Positions 8,697 through 15,164 of a stretch of 30,745 nt of DNA are shown in pieces (within the stretch, counting starts at the first letter, position 1; each line of letters starts with the position of its first letter). The position numbers were made by a program, and so were the translations under genes. The DNA is from a virus. The stretch spans positions 1-30,745 of the IMG/VR virus record IMGVR_UViG_3300042945_001072; one strand, 5' to 3'. A model generated the notes under the pieces. That model had not been told where the DNA came from, searched no databases, and saw only the letters and a program-made list of their open reading frames with translations.

Positions 8697-8870
8697 TTAT
8701 GATGCCTCGTTATTTAACTCAGTGTGTATTCGTATGAGGTCATCATCCGCAGGTATCATAACTGCTGCTTTACCATTTTCATCCACGATTCCTATATGCT
8801 CTCCGTTTTCCACTCTTTCAATCAGTTCATCAAATCTTTCTTGAAATTCTTGCACCGTGAAAATTTCCAT
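8697..8870 (-). CDS. Orphan Phd/YefM-family antitoxin-like protein, 57 aa
   Basis: The frame starts at ATG 8868-8870 and stops at 8697-8699. The sequence pattern F-T-V-Q-E-F-Q-E-R-F-D-E-L-I, then V-E-N-G-E-H-I-G-I-V, then N-G-K-A-A-V-M-I-P matches the Phd/YefM fold: an N-terminal strand and two helices that dimerise and bind operator DNA, then the hallmark G-(x)n-I...G-K-x-A-V turn. In ordinary toxin-antitoxin loci the C-terminus, here only about 15 acidic or polar residues, binds the toxin. No toxin ORF (RelE/Doc-like) is next door; the neighbours are tRNAs and an unrelated early gene. A GAAAGA ribosome site precedes the start. Possible roles are neutralising a host toxin or acting as a small transcription regulator. 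Both are inferred. Confidence 0.72.
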   Translation of the reverse strand: MEIFTVQEFQERFDELIERVENGEHIGIVDENGKAAVMIPADDDLIRIHTELNNEAS

Positions 8871-8884
8871 TGATTTCTTTCGGA

Positions 8885-8920
8885 TATTTATATTATAGCA
8901 TCACTCACCATAAATTGCAA
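8885..8920 (-). promoter_or_regulatory. Composite early (sigma70) and late promoter of the antitoxin-tRNA unit
   Basis: On the minus strand TTGCAA (8915-8920), a 17-bp spacer and TATAAT (8892-8897) form a sigma70-type promoter. The perfect T4 late element TATAAATA (8885-8892) starts on the last base of that -10 box (TATAATATAAATA). The unit downstream could therefore be read in both phases. The -35 box lies inside the end of the upstream 66-residue gene. Confidence 0.6.
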
Positions 8921-9101
8921 GATCAGCATACTCAATCTGCTCAGGATCAAGTTGAGCAGTGACAACTTCCAACACGTTCATAAACTCTTGAACAGTCTCA
9001 CACTCAACCAGGCGCTCACTGCCCTGATCACTGAGAAGGAGGAAAGTGCGGGTGCAGACATCAATCACAATACCCTGTACGGTTTCTTGTGCGGTGCTCA
9101 T
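8901..9101 (-). CDS. Hypothetical early protein, 66 aa
   Basis: I do not recognise this family. The protein (MSTAQETVQGIVIDVCTRTF, then a central SDQGSERLVECETVQEF segment and a LDPEQIEYADLAIYGE tail) is acidic and soluble, with no transmembrane segment. It is the first gene behind a perfect-consensus sigma70 promoter with a leader of only about 20 bases, so I infer strong expression right after infection. Such small, strongly promoted early proteins in T4-like phages are often host-takeover factors, but nothing in this sequence proves that. Its base composition looks richer in G and C than the tail genes beside it. The ribosome-binding site (CGGAAC) is weak. Confidence 0.72.
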   Translation of the reverse strand: MSTAQETVQGIVIDVCTRTFLLLSDQGSERLVECETVQEFMNVLEVVTAQLDPEQIEYADLAIYGE

Positions 9102-9126
9102 TTGGTGTTCCGTTGATTACCCCCAT

Positions 9127-9155
9127 ATTATAGGGGGTCTTGGGTCTGGTGTCAA
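9127..9155 (-). promoter_or_regulatory. Perfect-consensus sigma70 promoter (TTGACA-N17-TATAAT)
   Basis: TTGACA occupies 9150-9155 and TATAAT 9127-9132 on the minus strand with exactly 17 bp between them. The TGA stop of the upstream gene (9152-9154) is part of the -35 box. The -10 is framed by an inverted repeat, ACCCCC/GGGGGT (9119-9138). Predicted start of RNA is near 9120 and the ATG is at 9101. Confidence 0.88.
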
Positions 9156-9613
9156 GAGGGTGGCGTGGGCCAGTCTGGATGGTTTTTATCAAGCATTAAA
9201 GGTTGTGGATCTTCAATATTTTTTGGTAGATCTCTTAATTCTTGTCGATAAACTTTCCACTCCTCATCATTTTCAAGGAAAATATCTCTACACTGTGTCC
9301 AGTCTGTCATTTGTAAAATGTAATTTCTTCTATTTCTAAGTTCTCTCCAATAATCAACTTCTACTGGTTTTATTGTTACTCTTTCATATTCAATTCTTTG
9401 CAATTCTGTGTAAAAAACATCCACACATTGTTGAAAAATTTCAAATTCTGTTGTGTTTTCTTTCCTATCTTCATACTCTATTTCTCCATAGTCATTATAC
9501 CATTCTAAAGATATAATTCCAGAAGGAATCCAGGATAAATCCGTTTTTATATTTGAAAGATATTGACCATCTATTGAGATATAATTATCTTCAACTCTTA
9601 CGGTAATTCTCAT
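9152..9613 (-). CDS. Tail-fibre/tail assembly chaperone-like protein (Phage_tail_APC C-terminus), 153 aa
   Basis: The C-terminal 65 residues match the phage tail assembly chaperone pattern (Pfam Phage_tail_APC): W89-R..R-R-N-Y at 89-98, T-D-W-T-Q at 103-107, W119 and YRQELRDLP at 122-130, then a Pro-rich end W148-P-T-P-P. Known members are small proteins or C-terminal domains that help fibre or tail assembly. The N-terminal 80 residues are beta-rich (MRITVRVEDNYISIDGQYL) and I do not recognise them. The gene lies directly upstream of the early promoter and downstream of the Gly-rich tip protein, and it has its own late motif at 9632-9638. No clear Shine-Dalgarno sequence is seen. Confidence 0.72.
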   Translation of the reverse strand: MRITVRVEDNYISIDGQYLSNIKTDLSWIPSGIISLEWYNDYGEIEYEDRKENTTEFEIFQQCVDVFYTELQRIEYERVTIKPVEVDYWRELRNRRNYILQMTDWTQCRDIFLENDEEWKVYRQELRDLPKNIEDPQPLMLDKNHPDWPTPPS

Positions 9614-9631
9614 AGTAAGAAAATTTTTAAT

Positions 9632-9638
9632 TATTTAT
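9632..9638 (-). promoter_or_regulatory. Late promoter (ATAAATA)
   Basis: The minus strand reads AAATAAATAATTAA, 19 bases upstream of the 153-residue chaperone-like gene and just past the stop of the Gly-rich gene at 9649. Confidence 0.6.
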
Positions 9639-9648
9639 TTTTAATATA

Positions 9649-10467
9649 TTAATATTGATATGTAATTTTTACAACGATTAGTCCTGGCGATCCAGGTTGT
9701 CCAGGACCTCCTGATGAAGTATTTCCATCATATTCAGCACCGCCGCCGCCTCCACCGCCGCCTCCACCATATCCAAAACCACCATCTCCTCCTTCACCGC
9801 CAGTACGAATAGCATTTCCACCAGCACTGACTACGTAGTTTCCATTTGAACCTTTTGTACCCTGAACGAACGGTATTTCTGGTACTAAAGGTGCTGGTTC
9901 AGAAGTTGATTTATTAAAGGCAACTCCTCCTGCACCACCAAATCCACCATCTCCTGCAAAACCACCTTCACCGTAACCAGTTGCTGCTGTTGGAAATGTG
10001 TTTATACCATAACTAGAAAATACAGTTTTTATTGATTGTGGAACTGATAACACAGATCCTCCTGGTCCAGGATTTGGACCTGAGACAGGTGTTGGAAAAT
10101 TAGATCCAACACTTACTGGTATAGTTCCTGGAGAATATGGTGCTTTTGGAGCGTTTAAGTAAACTGTAATTGTTCCACTAGATCCACCAGTTCCACCCGC
10201 GCCCCCATCTGCTGACCTAGGAATTCCAGGAGCTCCAGAACCTCCACCGCCACCACCAGTAACTCCAAAAAAATCTATTCTTGATATCTTTGGATAGTAT
10301 GATGAAACATCAATTGATCCAGGAGAAGTAAAATAATGATATCTAGATTGAGTATCCCAATTTGAACTTCTATTTAAATATTCCTGAGAGAATAAATTAA
10401 AAATTCCCGATTGAGATAGTGCATTAGTTACTGAACTTCCAATCCGATTTCCTATAAATTTAACCAT
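9649..10467 (-). CDS. Glycine-rich tail tip / adhesin-like structural protein, 272 aa
   Basis: The first 65 residues are ordinary (MVKFIGNRIGSSVTNALSQS, YHYFTSPGSIDVSSYYP) and end in the strand IDFFGVTGGGGGG. From there to about residue 255 the chain is a glycine-rich array with runs of six to nine glycines (GGGGGGGGGAEYDG) broken by Pro, Asn and Ser. It ends in VVKITYQY, which may be a beta strand that closes the domain. This composition resembles the polyglycine-II sandwich adhesins of T-even phages and the C-terminus of the 668-residue protein here. A receptor-contact or tip role is inferred. It follows the 123-residue gene by 8 bases with no Shine-Dalgarno sequence, so it is likely part of one late transcript. 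Confidence 0.7.
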   Translation of the reverse strand: MVKFIGNRIGSSVTNALSQSGIFNLFSQEYLNRSSNWDTQSRYHYFTSPGSIDVSSYYPKISRIDFFGVTGGGGGGSGAPGIPRSADGGAGGTGGSSGTITVYLNAPKAPYSPGTIPVSVGSNFPTPVSGPNPGPGGSVLSVPQSIKTVFSSYGINTFPTAATGYGEGGFAGDGGFGGAGGVAFNKSTSEPAPLVPEIPFVQGTKGSNGNYVVSAGGNAIRTGGEGGDGGFGYGGGGGGGGGGAEYDGNTSSGGPGQPGSPGLIVVKITYQY

Positions 10468-10475
10468 ATTTTTTA

Positions 10476-10847
10476 TTACGATATTTCTTCATATGAAATG
10501 ATATATTTTAAATCAGAATTTGCTGATGCAAGACCTGTAATTGATCTATCTTCTTGTAAATAAATTGAAGAATCTTTTCCTAAAACAACTAATGTAGAGT
10601 CCGGTAAAACCGCAATTGTTGATGCAATTTCGTAATTATCTCCACCACCTTCCTCTGCGGTATTGTATGAGATTGTTACGTTAGCACTATTTGTTCCATC
10701 AACGTTTGTTACAATAATTGTATTTACTCTATATAACTTTCCACTAGAAGTCGCATTAGAAAGCAAAGAAACAGTTGATGTTGTTAATTCACCAGCAGTT
10801 GTCACACCATATATGCTGGTTGTAGATACAATATTAGGAGATGTCAT
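10476..10847 (-). CDS. Small virion structural protein, 123 aa (hypothetical)
   Basis: The protein (MTSPNIVSTTSIYGVTTAGE, then TIIVTNVDGTNSANVTISY, then PDSTLVVLGKDSSIYL) is Ser/Thr-rich and beta-rich with no membrane segment or catalytic motif. The TNVDGTNSANVTI pattern resembles small jelly-roll or Ig-like virion decoration proteins, but I cannot assign a family. It lies in a run of tail-tip genes and has a late promoter at 10872-10878, which makes a structural role likely. Confidence 0.65.
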   Translation of the reverse strand: MTSPNIVSTTSIYGVTTAGELTTSTVSLLSNATSSGKLYRVNTIIVTNVDGTNSANVTISYNTAEEGGGDNYEIASTIAVLPDSTLVVLGKDSSIYLQEDRSITGLASANSDLKYIISYEEIS

Positions 10848-10871
10848 TAGTTAAAAACAATGATATTTTTT

Positions 10872-10878
10872 TATTTAT
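10872..10878 (-). promoter_or_regulatory. Late promoter (ATAAATA) touching a stop codon
   Basis: The minus strand reads TAATAAATAA. The first TAA is the stop codon of the 78-residue gene (10878-10880), and the ATAAATA starts on its last base. It lies about 25 bases upstream of the 123-residue gene. Confidence 0.6.
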
Positions 10879-11114
10879 TAGGTGGATAAAATCCAAGTTA
10901 CTGCACTAAATCCACCATTAGATCCTGATGGTAAAGATCCACCTCCACCACCACCTCCTCCTCCACCACCAGAAGATGGAGAAAGTTGAGCGTTATTGTA
11001 AAATAAAGTTCCAGAAACTACAACGTTTTTGTAGAATCTGACATCTTCATTAAACCAAACTTCATCATTAAAAACTTTTAAATCTGATAAGTTTTCTGAA
11101 TCTGTAAATGCCAT
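10878..11114 (-). CDS. Small tail protein with an 11-glycine run, 78 aa
   Basis: The N-terminal 46 residues (MAFTDSENLSDLKVFNDEVW, then FYKNVVVSGTLFYNN) look like the attachment end of a cyanophage fibre protein, because VSG.L...N patterns also open shaft repeats in the 1850-residue protein. A run of eleven glycines follows, then a short tail GGFSAVTWILST. It may be a truncated fibre whose shaft is missing, or a small adaptor. A good AAGGAG Shine-Dalgarno sequence lies upstream of the start. The glycine run is built from mixed GGT/GGA codons. Confidence 0.65.
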   Translation of the reverse strand: MAFTDSENLSDLKVFNDEVWFNEDVRFYKNVVVSGTLFYNNAQLSPSSGGGGGGGGGGGSLPSGSNGGFSAVTWILST

Positions 11115-11125
11115 TTTTTAACTCC

Positions 11126-11668
11126 TTATAAGAAACCACCAAGAGTTCCTAACGCTTTATCTGCTACATAAGTTCCTCTAAACACACCATTCATAAAGGT
11201 TGCATTCTCTGGTGCCAAATTACCCGAAAGAGCATCACAGTTTGCAATATTTGATTTAAGATCTATTTTATTGCCTGCTTCAATTTTAACACTATTTCCT
11301 GCTTTTAACGTTAGATTTTCATCCGCATCTACTACAACATTTGCTCCACGAATTCTAACTTGTCCATTTTTCTCAGCAGTAATCCAGATATCACCATTTT
11401 TTCCAGTAATAATAATATCAACTCCAGTTGTGGTACTTTTTTGACCACCTATAATTTCAATCGATTGATCATTGTAAATATGAAACATTCCACCAAAAGA
11501 CATTCCTACAAGAGAAACATCTCTTTCATCATTTACACCATATAAATTATAAACATCACTACCATTTAAACCCATTTGAGGGTTACCAGTATCAATTCTG
11601 AAATGAGGACTAAAAGAATGATACTTTCTTCTTTGCCAATTTTGTTTTTCGAAAGGTCTTTGTGCCAT
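11126..11668 (-). CDS. Baseplate spike/needle-like protein, 180 aa
   Basis: Residues about 70-145 form short, regularly alternating strands (DIIITGKNGDIWITAEKNG, VRIRGANVVVDADENLTLKA, SVKIEAGNKIDLKS), as in the triple-stranded beta-helix of T4 gp5 and other VgrG-like needles. The N-terminus (MAQRPFEKQNWQRRKYHSFS) is basic and aromatic. The gene begins 1 base after the gp5-like gene ends (TAA-T-ATG), so translation is probably coupled. I infer that this protein supplies the membrane-piercing needle that in T4 is the C-terminal domain of gp5. Confidence 0.6.
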   Translation of the reverse strand: MAQRPFEKQNWQRRKYHSFSPHFRIDTGNPQMGLNGSDVYNLYGVNDERDVSLVGMSFGGMFHIYNDQSIEIIGGQKSTTTGVDIIITGKNGDIWITAEKNGQVRIRGANVVVDADENLTLKAGNSVKIEAGNKIDLKSNIANCDALSGNLAPENATFMNGVFRGTYVADKALGTLGGFL

Positions 11669-11669
11669 A

Positions 11670-13787
11670 TTACTTACCGATACAATCTATTTGTTGTTTA
11701 ACTTCACCTTGATATTGTTTTCTCGGTTTTAGTCTTGCTTTGAGAGTTGCTCCATAACCAGTTTCACTTATCACTTTAAGAACTGGCAAATCATTAACTT
11801 CTAAAACATTATTCAATTGACTATTTATTGGGAATACTTTAGTAATCTCTCCATTATCACCAACCTGTATTTTATATGAAATAGGACTCGTAGTGGAAAT
11901 ACCAACAGCATCAAGAGTAGATACATTTATAACTGTATCGGTATTCGTATATCCAGTTCCAGGTTCAATAATAACAATATCATCAATAACATACGGTGGT
12001 TCTGGACTCGTTGCTTCAACTGTTCCACTAACAGGATAATTTTCACCCTCAGAAACAATGTAAATTTCAATCACTTGTCCATAAGTTGGAGACTCTTCAT
12101 CATAATCTATGACTGATCTTGCCACAGCCCCATATCCTTGTTTGCAATCATCAATAATTTCTACAAATGGTGGGAAATCATAATTAGACCCACCATCATC
12201 TATTTCAAATCCAACAATACTTCCAGTTACAATTGGTCCATCACCAACTAATGAACCAATAATTGCTCTTGCAGATGCTCCTGATCCATTGCTTCCAAAT
12301 ATCTTAACTTTAACTCCTCCACAATTTAATGGTGGACCACCATAACAATCGGAAACGAGACCTTTGAATCCTGGATTTGAGAATCCTTTTCCTAAGAAGT
12401 CAAGAGATCCAACATCTTTTACAAAGTCATCTATTGCTTCTCCCGTATTGATGAAAGATTCTGCTATCGATGCTGCTAGATTAGCAGATTCTAAAATAGC
12501 GTTTATAGGAATACCAGGTTCTTCTTTTGCACCTTTGCCAATAACCCACTGATTTGTTGGGGAATTATAATTTGGAGCAATTTCATTACAAGAGCGTCTG
12601 AAATTTCTACTTAATAGTCCTTCTGCACTTGATCTCAAAAATGAAATTAGATTAAATCCCATTAAAATCTTTTCAACTCCACCAAGAAGAGGTGTAAGTA
12701 TTGAATCTATTCCACCAATGATATGATTTAATAACCCGCCAATAAATTGTTCTGAAATACAACTCACAAAATTAGCAACATTATCTGCAACTGAACTTAA
12801 AAGATTTTTAATTACATTACCAATAGATCCTAATATTGAATTGGCAATGCAAGGCAACGCTTCTTCAATTGCTTGAACTGGTGCGATCATTGCTGCTTGT
12901 GCTGCAACTCCTGCCTGATGTGCTATTGGATCATTTTGAGTTGCGGCAAAAACAATTGCATAAACTGTTTTATAAAGCAATTTCAATCCAGCGTTTAATA
13001 CTGGTTCTAATGCTTTATATAAATTGTTAATTACATTATTAACAATTCCACTTGCAATTTTTTGTATTTTTGCTGTTATGTTTGCAATTTCTGCGTTAAT
13101 TAATGCTTTTGTTTTTCCAATTGCTCCGGTTACATTATCAGAAATTGATTGTATTTTATTTACAAAGTTATCAACTTCAGTTGATATTTTTTCAATTGTA
13201 CTTGAAGTAGATCCAGTTGCTGCTTTTATAGTGTCTCCAATTGCACTATAATAAGATCTTTCATCTGGACCAATTTTCTTTGCTTGATTTGGTGATACGT
13301 GTCTTGGTGATTTTTGCGAATTCGCATTATTTTCATTTGCCTCATTTTTTATGAGGTTAGCACCATCATTATCAACCTTATTTGTATATCCAGTATAGGG
13401 TTGAAAAGGTGCTATGTATTGATTAGTTCCAACTAGTGATGTTCTGCCAAATACACCAAGGATTACTGGTAAACTATAATCTGGTGATCCATCTAAGAAA
13501 AATCCAAAAACCCAATCACCTGGCGAGATTGAGACAGTTGTTGCCTGGTTTGCTGCACCAGATCCAGCGGTTGTTGGGAGCATAACTTGCGCCCAACGAA
13601 GTTCATCATTTGAAAGTTCTGATGTTCTAGGAGAATCATATCCTAAAATGCGAACTTTATATCTGTGTCCCCAACCAGCACCATTAATTTGTCCTTGATG
13701 ATTTTCCTCTGGTGGAATTTGTCCAATCCACCATATAAATCCATCTTTTCCTATAAAATTACTTTTTATTAGAGACTGATCTAACAT
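11670..13787 (-). CDS. 5: gp5-like baseplate central hub protein (OB-fold, no lysozyme domain), 705 aa
   Basis: Residues 18-116 (IWWIGQIPPEENH, GHRYKVRILGYDS, then PGDWVFGFFLDG and LPVILGVFGR) fit the gp5 N-terminal OB-fold, which in T4 sits on the gp27 trimer. After it comes a low-complexity region of about 100-360 that is rich in Ala, Ile and Asn and has hydrophobic helices. Residues about 480-690 contain beta-rich repeats of the type DDGGSNYDFPPFVEI / EPGTGYTNTDTVINV. No T4-type lysozyme domain is visible. The gene follows the gp27-like gene by 3 bases, consistent with a stoichiometric hub complex. The assignment rests on the OB-fold motif and gene order, and the remainder of the protein is unassigned. 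Confidence 0.72.
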   Translation of the reverse strand: MLDQSLIKSNFIGKDGFIWWIGQIPPEENHQGQINGAGWGHRYKVRILGYDSPRTSELSNDELRWAQVMLPTTAGSGAANQATTVSISPGDWVFGFFLDGSPDYSLPVILGVFGRTSLVGTNQYIAPFQPYTGYTNKVDNDGANLIKNEANENNANSQKSPRHVSPNQAKKIGPDERSYYSAIGDTIKAATGSTSSTIEKISTEVDNFVNKIQSISDNVTGAIGKTKALINAEIANITAKIQKIASGIVNNVINNLYKALEPVLNAGLKLLYKTVYAIVFAATQNDPIAHQAGVAAQAAMIAPVQAIEEALPCIANSILGSIGNVIKNLLSSVADNVANFVSCISEQFIGGLLNHIIGGIDSILTPLLGGVEKILMGFNLISFLRSSAEGLLSRNFRRSCNEIAPNYNSPTNQWVIGKGAKEEPGIPINAILESANLAASIAESFINTGEAIDDFVKDVGSLDFLGKGFSNPGFKGLVSDCYGGPPLNCGGVKVKIFGSNGSGASARAIIGSLVGDGPIVTGSIVGFEIDDGGSNYDFPPFVEIIDDCKQGYGAVARSVIDYDEESPTYGQVIEIYIVSEGENYPVSGTVEATSPEPPYVIDDIVIIEPGTGYTNTDTVINVSTLDAVGISTTSPISYKIQVGDNGEITKVFPINSQLNNVLEVNDLPVLKVISETGYGATLKARLKPRKQYQGEVKQQIDCIGK

Positions 13788-13790
13788 TCC

Positions 13791-15158
13791 TTAATCTACC
13801 TTATTATTAGTTCCGAATTTTCCAAAAGTATCTCTAATTAGTTTCAAAGATGTATATGATCCAGTGGTATCAAAATGATGACACAATGCTTTAATCATAT
13901 ATAGACCACTTTGTTCCTGATCAAATTCTTTCTTTTTAGAAATAGTTGTTTTTGGAAACTGGCACTCAATAATATCTCCTGCTCTCAAATTTGTATTTGA
14001 TGGAATAGTTGCATTTAATACTTGCGTAAACAATGTATTATATCTCATTAGAGATTGTGCCTGATAATTTATTGAGTTTGCATTTTGATTTAATGAAACT
14101 TCTGGATCAAATGTTCCAATGTCTGCAATCGTTGCAACTATTCTTGATGTAGTTTCTCCGAGATCTAGATCAACCGCATCTGAAAAAGAAATCTTAGGAG
14201 GTTCTATCTTTGTTCCAAGATTTTTTGATTTTCCAGCATATTGATTTTTATCAAAGTTTATAATGGTTGTTCTAAAAGTTGAAGGATCAAAAACAATTCT
14301 TTCAGACGCAAATGCCCCCATTCTTAGATTTTCTAATAATTTTTGATTTTTACTTGTAGTATATGATAAGATATTAAAATCATTATTTCTTTCGGAAGAA
14401 TGTTTGTTAATTTCAGTATAAGTGTAAGATGCCTTTGGTTCTTGTGTAATTAAACTATCCAAGGATTTAAAAAAGAAACCGTCTTTTGTTTGAAAGAAAA
14501 CAAATCCAGCAGTTGAATTTTCTTTTGATATCTCTGGAACTGACTTTGATGCTAAAGTTACTAAAAGACTAAATGGTTTTTTTGAATTACCTACAAATCC
14601 ATACTTATTTGAGGTTTGATCAATTTGAACTGGTTTATTGGTTCTAATATATTCTTTAATTATATTTTCGGCAGATGCTGATATTGGGGATGAAGTTGGA
14701 TACTTTTTAGTAACATTTTGAGTTTCATTTATAATTGCTTCTTTTGAAGATAGGTATAAAACAAATGTCTCCCTTTGGTTTTCACTAATAACATTCCCAA
14801 TACTCGAAACATAAAGATTATCTTCTGGATTAGTTGCGAAATCTAATCCAGGATTAGTTGGAGAATTTCCTGCTATTTTAATAGAAACCTTTTCACCACC
14901 TCTTAGAGGAAGACCCTGATAAATTGATTGCATTTCACCATCAGGTGTCATACAAACGAGATCTGGATTGCCTTGATTATCTGATTTTGGAACAGAGTTA
15001 CCAGAGTTTGTAATCACTATTGTTGCGGTAACTGTTGGTGAAAAAATGTCCTCATAATAATCGATAGATACTGTTCCTAATCTAACATCGACAGTTTTTT
15101 TGCCATCTCTTGACTCGAGAATAAGTGTTTCGTATATTGACCTGTCGATTGCTGCCAT
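13791..15158 (-). CDS. 27: gp27-like baseplate hub protein, 455 aa
   Basis: The chain is beta-rich, without membrane segments or low complexity. It contains an RDGKKTVDVRLGTVSIDYYE segment near the start and a C-terminal SGLYMIKALCHHF..TGSY.SLKLIRDTFG segment. The pattern G-x-Y-x-I...H.....Y....L.L.RD is typical of the last domain of tube-like hub proteins of the gp27/gpD/VgrG group, which carry the spike complex on the tail tube. Its position directly upstream of the gp5-like OB-fold gene and downstream of the cell-wall hydrolase supports gp27. It starts 6 bases after the preceding stop with no evident Shine-Dalgarno sequence, suggesting translational coupling. Sequence similarity to T4 gp27 itself would be weak. 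Confidence 0.65.
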   Translation of the reverse strand: MAAIDRSIYETLILESRDGKKTVDVRLGTVSIDYYEDIFSPTVTATIVITNSGNSVPKSDNQGNPDLVCMTPDGEMQSIYQGLPLRGGEKVSIKIAGNSPTNPGLDFATNPEDNLYVSSIGNVISENQRETFVLYLSSKEAIINETQNVTKKYPTSSPISASAENIIKEYIRTNKPVQIDQTSNKYGFVGNSKKPFSLLVTLASKSVPEISKENSTAGFVFFQTKDGFFFKSLDSLITQEPKASYTYTEINKHSSERNNDFNILSYTTSKNQKLLENLRMGAFASERIVFDPSTFRTTIINFDKNQYAGKSKNLGTKIEPPKISFSDAVDLDLGETTSRIVATIADIGTFDPEVSLNQNANSINYQAQSLMRYNTLFTQVLNATIPSNTNLRAGDIIECQFPKTTISKKKEFDQEQSGLYMIKALCHHFDTTGSYTSLKLIRDTFGKFGTNNKVD

Positions 15159-15164
15159 TTATAA

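Noticed and set aside
11670-13787. Possible frameshift that removed a lysozyme domain from the gp5-like gene.
   Set aside because: The frame is open throughout, and the hydrolase function is present in the neighbouring 640-residue gene.
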